Assembly: GCA_964367095.1 (NCBI GenBank)
Contig: CAYIXE010000009.1
Location: 1 to 24,698, forward strand
Length of the DNA: 24,698 bases
Origin: UBA927 sp964367095
Lineage (GTDB): Bacteria; Patescibacteriota; Microgenomatia; UBA10105; UBA927
Reading direction: 5' to 3'
Made by a program: the position numbers and the translations under genes. Positions 6,134 through 13,923 of this stretch are shown piece by piece (positions within the stretch are counted from its first letter, which is position 1; each line of letters begins with the position of its first letter). The notes beneath the pieces are model-generated. The model did no database searches. It saw nothing but the letters and a program-made list of their open reading frames with translations, and was not told the origin of the DNA.

Positions 6134-6171
6134 TCCCGATGTGCGAAGCTATTCCACCCCCGATGTGGAAT
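6134..6171 (+). repeat. 38-bp REP-like repeat, copy 1
   Basis: Identical over 38 bases to copies at 6882 and 16355, all in the same orientation. The 3' half is a perfect 7-bp hairpin (ATTCCAC 6151-6157, loop CCCCGAT, GTGGAAT 6165-6171). The 5' half contains CCCGATGTG, repeated directly across the loop, and GCGAAGC (6143-6149). It lies 33 bases before the RAYT start. Confidence 0.85.
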
Positions 6172-6187
6172 AACTAACAAATTTGTG

Positions 6188-6193
6188 TATACT
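6188..6193 (+). promoter_or_regulatory. Possible -10 box for the RAYT gene
   Basis: TATACT lies 11 bases before the ATG at 6205. No good -35 box is seen; the expected position falls in the hairpin arm of repeat copy 1. A transcript from here would have almost no leader. Weak evidence. Confidence 0.3.
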
Positions 6194-6204
6194 TAGATAT
6201 AAAT

Positions 6205-6876
6205 ATGCCATACCGACTAATACCTCTTATTACAAATCAGGTTTACCATATTTTTAATCGTGGAGTTGAAAAACGTGATATTTTTTCTGACGATCGTTCC
6301 CGAAAACGATTCCTTGATGTGCTTACATATTATCGGACCACACAACAACCCTTTAAATACACCAACTTTCTCAAGCTAAATTTAGAAGATCGTGCACAAA
6401 TTCAACAAACTCAACTTCTCCAATCTCTTGATATCAAACTTCTCGGATTTGTTCTTATGCCTAATCACTATCATCTTCTTGTCGAACAGATAAGTGACGG
6501 CGGCATATCAATGTTTATGAAAAAATCACAAGATAGTTATACCAAATACTTCAATACCAAAAACGAACGCGTAGGTCCACTTTTCCAGGGCGTATTCAAA
6601 GCAATTCGAATAGAATCAGAAGAACAATTATTATGTGTCTTACGATATATTCACCTCAATCCGTTCACAGCATATATGGTAAAAGACATAGAAGAGCTTA
6701 GTGAATATCAATGGTCATCTCTGCCAGAATATCTCAATAATACGAATATATATTGTCATACAGAAAAAATGCTGAGTTTTTTTAAAACTGTTGAATCGTT
6801 TAAATCATTCACATTTGATCAAGCAGACTATCAAAAAGAATTAGATCTTATAAAACATATAGCCATAGACGAATAA
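6205..6876 (+). CDS. REP-associated tyrosine transposase (RAYT, Y1_Tnp / IS200-like HUH)
   Basis: A 223-residue single-strand DNA transposase of the HUH/Y1 superfamily (TnpA_REP type). It shows the family's YHIFNRGVEKRDIF start, the metal-binding HUH motif at H88-Y-H90 (LMPNHYHLLVEQ), a helix with the likely catalytic tyrosine (Y112 or Y115 in QDSYTKYFNTKNERVGPLFQG) and the LRYIHLNP block. All expected motifs are present, so it may be active. No Shine-Dalgarno sequence is visible before the ATG. The gene is flanked by the 38-bp repeats, which are probably its substrate; their binding by this protein is inferred from known RAYT/REP pairs. It is transcribed away from pilD and toward the YfhO-like gene. 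Confidence 0.92.
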   Translation: MPYRLIPLITNQVYHIFNRGVEKRDIFSDDRSRKRFLDVLTYYRTTQQPFKYTNFLKLNLEDRAQIQQTQLLQSLDIKLLGFVLMPNHYHLLVEQISDGGISMFMKKSQDSYTKYFNTKNERVGPLFQGVFKAIRIESEEQLLCVLRYIHLNPFTAYMVKDIEELSEYQWSSLPEYLNNTNIYCHTEKMLSFFKTVESFKSFTFDQADYQKELDLIKHIAIDE

Positions 6877-6881
6877 GAATA

Positions 6882-6919
6882 TCCCGATGTGCGAAGCTAT
6901 TCCACCCCCGATGTGGAAT
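6882..6919 (+). repeat. 38-bp REP-like repeat, copy 2
   Basis: Identical to copies 1 and 3. It starts 5 bases after the RAYT stop and ends 14 bases before the ATG of the YfhO-like gene; its hairpin spans 6899-6919 and GCGAAGC is at 6891-6897. A GTG at 6889 inside the repeat is in frame with the next gene and could be mistaken for its start. Confidence 0.85.
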
Positions 6920-6933
6920 GGAATGGACACTTT

Positions 6934-9159
6934 ATGAAACGATTTCTACCAGATAGTGCTGCACTCCTTATACTCTTCTGTCTCGTGGCAGTGTTTTTTG
7001 CCCGTTTGTTTTATCCGACGCAGCAGCTTCTTGTGACACCCGACTTCGGCCGATCTGATGCATGGCACTTTAGCATGCCTACAAAATTTGCTCTCTCTGA
7101 ATCAATAAAAAGGGGAGAGTTGCCCCTCTGGCGAAGTGACATCGGTACTGGCTTTCCTTTATTTGCCGAAGGTCAAACAGGTTCGCTGTACCTACCAAAC
7201 CTTGTTCTCTTTCGATATCTTGATTGGGTAACAGCATACAACATCCTCTTGTCTCTTTCAGTCTTTATGCTTGGCGCTGGCATGTACTTTTTGCTTCGTG
7301 TTTTGGGTGTGGTGACGATCGGGGCGCTCTTTGGTGCGATAAGCATTTCATTTAGCGGCCTCTCAATATTGCAATTACCGCACATTTCACTGCTTCAGAC
7401 CATCAGTCTTTTGCCTTTTATCGTTGGCGTTGGCATCCTAGCGCTTCAAAAAAATACACTCTTTCACTATAGCGTAGTTGCGATCCTTATCACTCAACAA
7501 ATATTTGTAGGTTTTCCGCAAGTAGTTTTTTTGACCATGTGTCTCCTCTATTCCTATGCCCTCTATCGTACAATCAAAACTAAAATATATTGGCGATTAT
7601 TTTTTCTATTTCTTGCTACTGTAGTCGGACTTATGGGTGCTGCAGCACAACTCTTGCCTTCGTATGAATTCTTGAAAGCGAGCACCCATCCCTATGGATT
7701 TGACCAAGAAACGGCATCCATGTTTTCTATGCCGCTTTCACATCTTCTCTCATTTATAAATCCTTTCGCTTTCGGCAATCCCAAACTAGGCACGTATCCA
7801 CCATTTTACCGATTTGATGCAAGCATTTTTTGGGAAAATACGGCATATCTTGGCATTTTTCCTCTCCTATTTGCTGTGTACTGGTTTCTCAAATCGAAAC
7901 ATCCCGATATCCGCTTTTACCTGTTTCTTATTGTTGGCTCCATAGTTTTTGCGTGGGGGAAACATTCACCAATTTATCTGTTGTATGGGATCTGGCCGTT
8001 AACACTTTTTCGTGCTCCATCTCGTTTTTTGTGGATTACTTCTATTGTCGTTGTCATCGTCTCATCGCTCCAGATGTCGGAGTGGTGGAATCAGTCTAAA
8101 CCAAGACATATCAAAATCATACTTGTGTCAACTCTTTTTCTTCAAACAATCGTACTTTTTTCTACCTGGTGGTCATATCATCTGCTCGTACCCAAAGAAT
8201 CACTTCTTACCAAACCCATTCAAGCACCCAAAGACTCTGTTCGAATGATAACGCTCGGTGAATCGTTTATCCATAACAGCGTTTTTACTACTAAAGGATG
8301 GACTAACCCAAAAGATTATATTCCTTTGTACCGCGGACTTTCACCCGATGCCAACATGTTTTGGAATGTATCGGCGTTTAACGTCTATGCCGGTCGATTT
8401 CTCAAGCGGCAAGCACTAATAAACGATATTCTCACCCAACAAATACAACTCTCATCCCAGGCTGCGACACTGAGTGCTTCTGCAATCTCGCTTCTGTCAA
8501 GTAGCGGCATCAAAGAAATACACTCGTTTCTCCCGATTGAAAATACGGCACTTCAAATAAAACAGACAATTGATGGATCTATTCCTCTCTATGCTTACAC
8601 GAATCTTAACGCATTAGATCAGGCGTATAGAGCGACTACGGCCGCCACAGCATCAACACTTAATGAAGCAATTTCACTTCTTTCCAATCCTTCATTTGCT
8701 ACGACAAAGTCTGTGCTTGTCTCAAAAATAGACGCCCAAAAAATTCCTCTGCTCCAAGATGCTATAAACCAAATGCCGGATCTGCCTGTAGACCTCGGTC
8801 TTTCTCTATATAGGCCTTCGCAAACAAAAACGATCATTACACTCCTACCTGTCTCCATTCCGACACTTTTAGTGCTATCTGATACCTTTTATCCGGATTG
8901 GAAAGCAACGATTGACGGAAAAAACGCCCATATTTTCCCCGTAAACATAACATACCGTGGCGTAGTACTGCCAAAAGGCAGTCGTGAAGTTATATTCACC
9001 TACTCTCCCAAAAGTGTACGACTCGGCCTTCAGTTATCACTTCTTACCCATCTTTTTATAGCAATTGCAGTGGTGTGTCGTCTGATGTTTTCAATTTTTC
9101 GTACTCGGAAAAAAGAGCTTTTGCCTTCGTCGCATCCTTCACACAATCACGATACGTAA
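6934..9159 (+). CDS. YfhO-like multi-pass membrane protein
   Basis: A 741-residue protein with about a dozen membrane helices in its first 420 residues and a soluble C-terminal part. The ATG at 6934 (MKRFLPDSAALLILFCLVAVFF) starts just before the first helix. The in-frame GTG at 6889 lies in the repeat and is rejected. The N-terminal outer loop DFGRSDAWHFSMPTKF and the C-terminal block LSDTFYPDWKATIDGK...VVLPKGSREVIFTYSP are typical of the YfhO family. These are GT-C-like membrane proteins linked in Gram-positives to glycosylation of cell-surface polymers; the substrate here is unknown. Its last 104 bp overlap the convergent DUF2723 gene. The position near pilus genes allows a role in surface modification (inference). 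Confidence 0.85.
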   Translation: MKRFLPDSAALLILFCLVAVFFARLFYPTQQLLVTPDFGRSDAWHFSMPTKFALSESIKRGELPLWRSDIGTGFPLFAEGQTGSLYLPNLVLFRYLDWVTAYNILLSLSVFMLGAGMYFLLRVLGVVTIGALFGAISISFSGLSILQLPHISLLQTISLLPFIVGVGILALQKNTLFHYSVVAILITQQIFVGFPQVVFLTMCLLYSYALYRTIKTKIYWRLFFLFLATVVGLMGAAAQLLPSYEFLKASTHPYGFDQETASMFSMPLSHLLSFINPFAFGNPKLGTYPPFYRFDASIFWENTAYLGIFPLLFAVYWFLKSKHPDIRFYLFLIVGSIVFAWGKHSPIYLLYGIWPLTLFRAPSRFLWITSIVVVIVSSLQMSEWWNQSKPRHIKIILVSTLFLQTIVLFSTWWSYHLLVPKESLLTKPIQAPKDSVRMITLGESFIHNSVFTTKGWTNPKDYIPLYRGLSPDANMFWNVSAFNVYAGRFLKRQALINDILTQQIQLSSQAATLSASAISLLSSSGIKEIHSFLPIENTALQIKQTIDGSIPLYAYTNLNALDQAYRATTAATASTLNEAISLLSNPSFATTKSVLVSKIDAQKIPLLQDAINQMPDLPVDLGLSLYRPSQTKTIITLLPVSIPTLLVLSDTFYPDWKATIDGKNAHIFPVNITYRGVVLPKGSREVIFTYSPKSVRLGLQLSLLTHLFIAIAVVCRLMFSIFRTRKKELLPSSHPSHNHDT

Positions 9160-11041
9160 GCGACTCATACAAAAGCTGCTCGGGTTGTACCCCAAAAGAT
9201 GCATCTTTCGCCTTAAAAAGCGCCTCAAGTGCTTCATTGCATCTGCCGGTTACCGCGTACGTCGCCCCAAGATACGTATACGCTTCTTTCTTGCTGCTAT
9301 TACCATCAAAAGAAACCGCCTGTTGAAACTCTACAATTGCTTTTTCATACGCTGTCGCTTTCACCAATGTTTTTCCATAATTGATATGCGACCATGCATA
9401 CACATCTAACACATCAGAAAGCATAAGATGCTTATAGCGAGAAAGAATGCCTGACAGAGGATCTGCATAGGTTGCAAATAATTCACTATTTACCACTTGT
9501 AATTGAGAAACAGGCAACAACTCTTCAAAAGTAACAATTTCATATAAAAGTCCGTGAGGAATAAAATACCAACCGCTGCCAACTCCCAGTATCGTATTAG
9601 AAAAAATCCGATGATCCTTCTTGTTTGCTTTTATGAAATCCCCAAGATATGCTTGCGAATGTATGTCAGGAAGAACCAGATTAGGAAATCTATTGTTCAC
9701 CACTTCTTTATAATCCTCTGACGTCATCCTTGAGGCATGTAACACTATCGTGTCAGGACGCACCTTCATGCCATAGCGCACATACTGGGTAATAAAAAGT
9801 AGCGTATCTTGAGAAAGTAAAAGAATCGCGTCTTGTGGAACGCTCATCAATACGTCTTTTCCCAAATTTTCTGCAGTTTTATCATTACCAAGTCCCATAA
9901 ATCGATAAAGTGTGATAGATGCCATGGCGATAGGATAGAGAAAAAGAATAACAGAAAATACAATACCAAACAGCGATGAACCAGACCATCGCCTCTTTCC
10001 AAATAGTGTCACTACCCGTACCACTTCATCAAATCCAATCCCCAAAATCACCGCATATATACAATAGGAAGGTAATAAAAACCGCTCATACGTCCCAAGC
10101 GTAAATCTGCCGACAATAGGAAAACTTGCATAGAAAAAAAAGAAAGGACCGAGAATGAAAAGAAGCAACGACACAGTTTTAAAGAAAACCCGTTCTCGTA
10201 TCCATAATACAAAGAGTCCGAAAAGTGAGAGAACGATTCCAATTACTCTAAAATCCAATACAGTAAACGAAAAATATGCCTTCATCGATATAAACCGCTC
10301 TGTAAGTGACTTGCCTATGACACCACCCGATAAAAAGGATCCGTAGTCTTGCCGTGTCACAAGCTGTATAAATCGTGCCACTGTCGTTGGCTTATCCCAA
10401 TTAATTATCGCAGTAGTAGATCCTGCAATAGGAACATACATGTATACTAACAAACCCAAAAGAAAGAAAAAAAGAAGAATTACCGCATCCTTGACCCCAA
10501 ACTTTTTTGGTAAGCCAAAAGATACTATACTAAAAAGCAACACAGGCAGAACAAACAAAATCACATGATGATGAGTAAGTGATAATCCAAATGTCAGTGC
10601 CATGACAGAGAGTATGCGCAAAGATGGATTATTTTTATAAAGAAACAGTTCGTAGAGAAGAAGTATAAGGAACATATCTAAAAGCGCAAACACCTCCGGC
10701 GTTACCGAATAGAGGAAAAAAAGGTAATTTCCTAAAAGAATTAATCCTGCAAATACGGCAGATAGGCGACTTTTGGTGAACCGGTACACGAGCAAAAAGA
10801 CAAAAACAACGGTTATAGCATGTGGGATTGATGACAATAATGTGAGGCGCCAAGAAGGAGTAAAAATCGGTACGAGCGAAAATAGATACCCGAGAAACGA
10901 ATAAAGCGGATATCCTGGAGGGTGAGGGACACCAAATTCAATAGCTGCAGTAACCAAATCGCCACTATCTCCGCTATATATTCCTTGTGCCTGAAAAAAG
11001 AGAAAGACGATAAACGAACCTATGCCTACAAGAAGTCCCAT
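9056..11041 (-). CDS. DUF2723-type membrane protein with C-terminal TPR-like region
   Basis: A 661-residue membrane protein. The first extracytoplasmic segment GDSGDLVTAAIEFGVPHPPGYPLYSFLGYLF is the hallmark of DUF2723 proteins, which resemble GT-C protein O-mannosyltransferases; the early acidic residues in GDSGD would be the catalytic candidates. About ten to twelve helices follow up to residue 380. The last 130 residues are helical and repeat-like (YGKTLVKATAYEKAIVEFQQAV, YTYLGATYAVTGRCNEAL), suggesting TPR units on the outside. It starts 18 bases after the pilin gene at 11060 and probably shares its transcript, which makes pilin glycosylation a reasonable but untested idea. Its 3' end overlaps the YfhO-like gene by 104 bp, tail to tail. 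Confidence 0.83.
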   Translation of the reverse strand: MGLLVGIGSFIVFLFFQAQGIYSGDSGDLVTAAIEFGVPHPPGYPLYSFLGYLFSLVPIFTPSWRLTLLSSIPHAITVVFVFLLVYRFTKSRLSAVFAGLILLGNYLFFLYSVTPEVFALLDMFLILLLYELFLYKNNPSLRILSVMALTFGLSLTHHHVILFVLPVLLFSIVSFGLPKKFGVKDAVILLFFFLLGLLVYMYVPIAGSTTAIINWDKPTTVARFIQLVTRQDYGSFLSGGVIGKSLTERFISMKAYFSFTVLDFRVIGIVLSLFGLFVLWIRERVFFKTVSLLLFILGPFFFFYASFPIVGRFTLGTYERFLLPSYCIYAVILGIGFDEVVRVVTLFGKRRWSGSSLFGIVFSVILFLYPIAMASITLYRFMGLGNDKTAENLGKDVLMSVPQDAILLLSQDTLLFITQYVRYGMKVRPDTIVLHASRMTSEDYKEVVNNRFPNLVLPDIHSQAYLGDFIKANKKDHRIFSNTILGVGSGWYFIPHGLLYEIVTFEELLPVSQLQVVNSELFATYADPLSGILSRYKHLMLSDVLDVYAWSHINYGKTLVKATAYEKAIVEFQQAVSFDGNSSKKEAYTYLGATYAVTGRCNEALEALFKAKDASFGVQPEQLLYESLTYRDCVKDATKAKALFSEYEKLKTSDDTPLQLL

Positions 11042-11059
11042 GATAGTTTTCGCTTCCCT

Positions 11060-11560
11060 TTACTGTATACAGAAGTAGCAGTCTGTACCAGCTGTTCCTG
11101 ACGTCTGCGATTTACACGTTGAAGCCGATGTGACGCCGTCCGATGCATACACCGTATTCAAATCTTCTTGGAAAGACTTGGATTCAGGCTTGAAACATAC
11201 GGAGATATTTTCAGCTGACGTTGAGTTGATATAAAGCTTCTCCAAATTTGAAGTACCAGCCAATTCTGGAAATCTGTTTTTAAGTTCTCCAACATTCATA
11301 AGCTCCGTTATAGAAGAAGCAAAACCCGAGTATACTGGTCCCTGAGTAGCAACCGTTCCCCATGGAAATTGAGACTTGGTCGAATAGAAACGCAAATTTG
11401 CGTTATAAAATTCTGATGTGGTATTGCGAAGTGACGTATCCCGACCTTTTTTCAATTGTTCAAACGGATCAATAGTAGCCAAAAGTCCCACTGCTAATGC
11501 CCCCAAAAGTGCGATAACGATAAGTAACTCAATAAGCGTAAAGCCCAAAGATTTCTTCAT
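11060..11560 (-). CDS. Type IV pilin, possibly the major subunit
   Basis: A 166-residue pilin with leader MKKSLG and mature start FTLIELLIVIALLGALAVGLL: Gly at -1, Phe at +1, Glu at +5. The segment DPFEQLKKGRDTSLRNTTSEFYNANLRFYSTKSQFPWG resembles the GspG/PilA alpha-beta loop region. Four Cys lie toward the C-terminus, two of them in the last residues (DCYFCIQ), likely forming disulfides outside the cell. The ATG at 11560 has a good ribosome site, unlike most genes here, and its own promoter candidate. Both suggest high expression, so this may be the major pilin (inference). It lies directly after pilC. Confidence 0.88.
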   Translation of the reverse strand: MKKSLGFTLIELLIVIALLGALAVGLLATIDPFEQLKKGRDTSLRNTTSEFYNANLRFYSTKSQFPWGTVATQGPVYSGFASSITELMNVGELKNRFPELAGTSNLEKLYINSTSAENISVCFKPESKSFQEDLNTVYASDGVTSASTCKSQTSGTAGTDCYFCIQ

Positions 11561-11567
11561 ATATTTT

Positions 11568-11573
11568 CTCCTT
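11568..11573 (-). promoter_or_regulatory. Strong ribosome binding site of the pilin gene
   Basis: AAGGAG on the minus strand, seven bases before the ATG at 11560. It decides that start over an upstream in-frame ATG at 11590. Confidence 0.75.
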
Positions 11574-11581
11574 ATATATAG

Positions 11582-11610
11582 GTGTATCACAGTATAAAAA
11601 TCGCTGTCAA
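11582..11610 (-). promoter_or_regulatory. Promoter candidate for the pilin-DUF2723 unit
   Basis: On the minus strand a perfect -35 TTGACA (11610-11605) is followed after 17 bases by ATACAC (11587-11582), a modest -10. It lies just after the pilC stop and about 14 bases upstream of the ribosome site, giving a short leader. Confidence 0.5.
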
Positions 11611-11622
11611 TACCCTAAACGC

Positions 11623-12837
11623 CTATTTGAACTGACTGGTCAAATTATAAATAGGCGTTATGACTGATATGACAATGAATCCGACCCCAACTCCAAGGAC
11701 CACCATGATGATGGGTTCAATCGCGGTCGTCAGGCCTTTTACTAAATTTTCAGACTCAGATTCAAAGTATTTTGAGAGCTTCAATAATGTATCATCAAGC
11801 TTTCCGGTTTCCTCTCCTACTCGAATCATTTGAGAAACGATAGGAGGAAACACGGGGTATCCTACAAAAGTTTCTCCAAGTGGCGCGCCGCGCTCGACTT
11901 TTTTAGAAATCTCAGTAATGGCATCACGAAAAAGTACATTGCCCAATGCGTTTTTAAGGATTAACAACGCGTCAAGAAGTCTGATTCCTGAAGAAATAAG
12001 CATTGCAAGGGTTCTTGTGAACTCTACAAGAATAATTTTTTTCTGAAGCTCGCCAAATAAAGGAATTTTTAATATCACCGTATCGACAATGTGCTCACCA
12101 AGGGGCGTCTTACGCCATTTTTTAAACCCAACCACGCTCCCTATTGAAACCAGTATCATCAGCCACCAAAATTTCACAAAAAATCCTGATGTATTCATAA
12201 GAATTTGCGTCGATGCAGGAAGATCTACACCGAAATCTTGATAAAGTTCTGTAAGCTTCGGGACCACCACGGTCATCATCACCGTCACCACAATACTCAT
12301 ACCTATGATGATAATAACAGGGTAAATCATTGCTCCTGTCACCTTGCTTCTAAAATCCCGCTGTCCTTCCATGGTGTCTGCTAAGCGATTAAACACGCGA
12401 TCCAATTGCCCCGATGTCTCTCCCGCTCGAACAAGGGCGATATATATCGCGGAAAAATGTTGTGGATATTTAGCAAAAGAATCACCCAAGTTTCCGCCGC
12501 TTACTATCTGATGTTCTATGTCAGTTAAAACATTTTGAAACGTAGGATTAGTGGATTGAGACTTCAAGATAGAAAGTGATTCAGGAAGTGACAATCCCGC
12601 AACAATCATCGTTGCCAACTGTCTCGTGAAATTAACAATATCATTAAAAGGGACACGTTTAAAAAAATGTTCTGCCTTTCCAGCGCCACTGCTATTTCTT
12701 TTTGATTCTGTGACGGAAATAACAAATAACTGCTTATCATGAAGTAACTTCGTCGCACCCTGTGAACTGGGCGCTTCCACAAGCCCTGAAACTGATTTTC
12801 CACTCACTTCACGAGCTTTGTAAGTATAAAACGGCAT
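11623..12837 (-). CDS. pilC: Type IV pilus inner membrane platform protein PilC
   Basis: A 404-residue polytopic protein of the GspF/PilC family, on which PilB and PilT act to insert or remove pilins. It begins MPFYTYKAREVSGKSVSGLVEA, the family's usual start, followed by two GspF domains at about 70-190 and 270-395. Each has the Gly-rich helices (LATMIVAGLSLPESLSIL and LAMLISSGIRLLDALLIL) and the repeated GETSGQLD / GEETGKLD motif. Membrane helices lie near 170-190, 220-240 and 375-400. Length is normal. It starts 6 bases after pilT in the same operon. Confidence 0.94.
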   Translation of the reverse strand: MPFYTYKAREVSGKSVSGLVEAPSSQGATKLLHDKQLFVISVTESKRNSSGAGKAEHFFKRVPFNDIVNFTRQLATMIVAGLSLPESLSILKSQSTNPTFQNVLTDIEHQIVSGGNLGDSFAKYPQHFSAIYIALVRAGETSGQLDRVFNRLADTMEGQRDFRSKVTGAMIYPVIIIIGMSIVVTVMMTVVVPKLTELYQDFGVDLPASTQILMNTSGFFVKFWWLMILVSIGSVVGFKKWRKTPLGEHIVDTVILKIPLFGELQKKIILVEFTRTLAMLISSGIRLLDALLILKNALGNVLFRDAITEISKKVERGAPLGETFVGYPVFPPIVSQMIRVGEETGKLDDTLLKLSKYFESESENLVKGLTTAIEPIIMVVLGVGVGFIVISVITPIYNLTSQFK

Positions 12838-12843
12838 AGAGTG

Positions 12844-13902
12844 TTATATCGTTCCTTTAATAAGTCTCCAATATTCCTCTGGTTTGAGGGCATACGACGC
12901 CCCGACATCTTTACTTATAAGTCCCGCTTTCACACTGGAAACAAGCGCGCCTTCAAGCGAAATCATCCCAAACTCAGAGGACGTCTGTATCACATTATCG
13001 ATAAGATGAGACTTCCCCTCACGGATGAGTGTTCGAATAGCAGGGGTTGCCGTAAGTATTTCAGCAACCGGCACACGGGCAACAGCTAATGCCGGAACCA
13101 ATCGCATAGAAATAATTCCTTCAAGTACACTCGATAATTGGATGCGAATTTGCGATTGCTGATTACTTGGAAATACATCAACGATACGATCAATGGTTTG
13201 TGCACTTGAATTAGTATGAAGTGTCGCAAAAACCAAATGACCTGTTTCTACAATGGTAAGTGCTGCCTGAATGGTTTCAAGGTCTCGCATTTCTCCGATT
13301 AAAACCACATCAGGATCTTCACGCAGCACACTACGCAAGGCCATATTCCAAGAATGCGTATCCGTATGCATTTGTCTTTGTGAAACAACGGATAATGATG
13401 GAGAATACACAAACTCAATGGGGTCTTCAATCGTCACGATATGCAGAGCTTTCGTTTGATTGATGACATTAATCATTGCGGCAATCGTCGTTGATTTCCC
13501 GTGTCCAGTCGGACCTGTGACCAAAACGAGGCCTTGGTGAAGTTTGACAAACTCGTTACATATAAGGGGCAGGCCCAACTCTTCAATGGATTTTATCACT
13601 GCCGGAATAAGACGAAAAGATGCTGCTAATGAATTTTTCTGTGTGTACGCATTAACGCGAAATCGCCCAGATGGTGTCGAGAGCGAATAATCAATCTCTT
13701 TATTCGTCTCTAAAATTTCTTTTTGTTCGGTACTTATCGTAGCAAAAATGAGAGTGTTTATATCTTCATCGGTAAGAATTTGTCCGGTCTCAATCGGCAT
13801 GAGAATTCCGGCAACACGAAGCATCGGTGGAGATCCGACAATCAAATGGATATCTGAAGCTTCTTTGCGTTTTGCTTCCGAAAAAATAAATTGAATATCC
13901 AT
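12844..13902 (-). CDS. pilT: Type IV pilus retraction ATPase PilT
   Basis: A 352-residue cytoplasmic hexameric ATPase that disassembles the pilus and powers twitching or DNA uptake. It shows the PilT opening (EAKRKEASDIHLIVGSPPMLRV), Walker A GPTGHGKST at 130-138 (His where Ser is usual), an acidic box (TIEDPIEFVY), Walker B VVLIGE at 199-204 (GEMRD), the His box ETGHLVFATLHTNSSAQTIDRIVD and a QLSSVLEGIISMRL block close to the PilT-type AIRNLIRE region (here AIRTLIREGKSH). It lacks the N-terminal and zinc domains of PilB. It lies 21 bases after pilB and 6 before pilC, so extension and retraction motors are cotranscribed. Confidence 0.94.
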   Translation of the reverse strand: MDIQFIFSEAKRKEASDIHLIVGSPPMLRVAGILMPIETGQILTDEDINTLIFATISTEQKEILETNKEIDYSLSTPSGRFRVNAYTQKNSLAASFRLIPAVIKSIEELGLPLICNEFVKLHQGLVLVTGPTGHGKSTTIAAMINVINQTKALHIVTIEDPIEFVYSPSLSVVSQRQMHTDTHSWNMALRSVLREDPDVVLIGEMRDLETIQAALTIVETGHLVFATLHTNSSAQTIDRIVDVFPSNQQSQIRIQLSSVLEGIISMRLVPALAVARVPVAEILTATPAIRTLIREGKSHLIDNVIQTSSEFGMISLEGALVSSVKAGLISKDVGASYALKPEEYWRLIKGTI

Positions 13903-13923
13903 AAGGTAACCATTTACTGTTTA

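Larger units (their letters stand above)
6134..6919 (+). mobile_element. RAYT cassette bracketed by two 38-bp repeats (REPtron-like)
   Basis: One transposase gene lies between two identical, same-orientation 38-bp hairpin repeats, with only 33 and 5 bases between repeats and gene. In known REP/RAYT systems the RAYT recognises the hairpin plus a few bases 5' of it and moves or copies REP sequences as single strands. A third repeat 9.4 kb away, without a transposase, fits the dispersed copies of such a system. Mobility of this cassette is inferred from layout only. Confidence 0.72.

Noticed and set aside
6889..6933. GTG at 6889 as the start of the YfhO-like gene
   Set aside because: It lies inside the 38-bp repeat, which occurs elsewhere without this gene. 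The ATG at 6934 directly precedes the first membrane helix.
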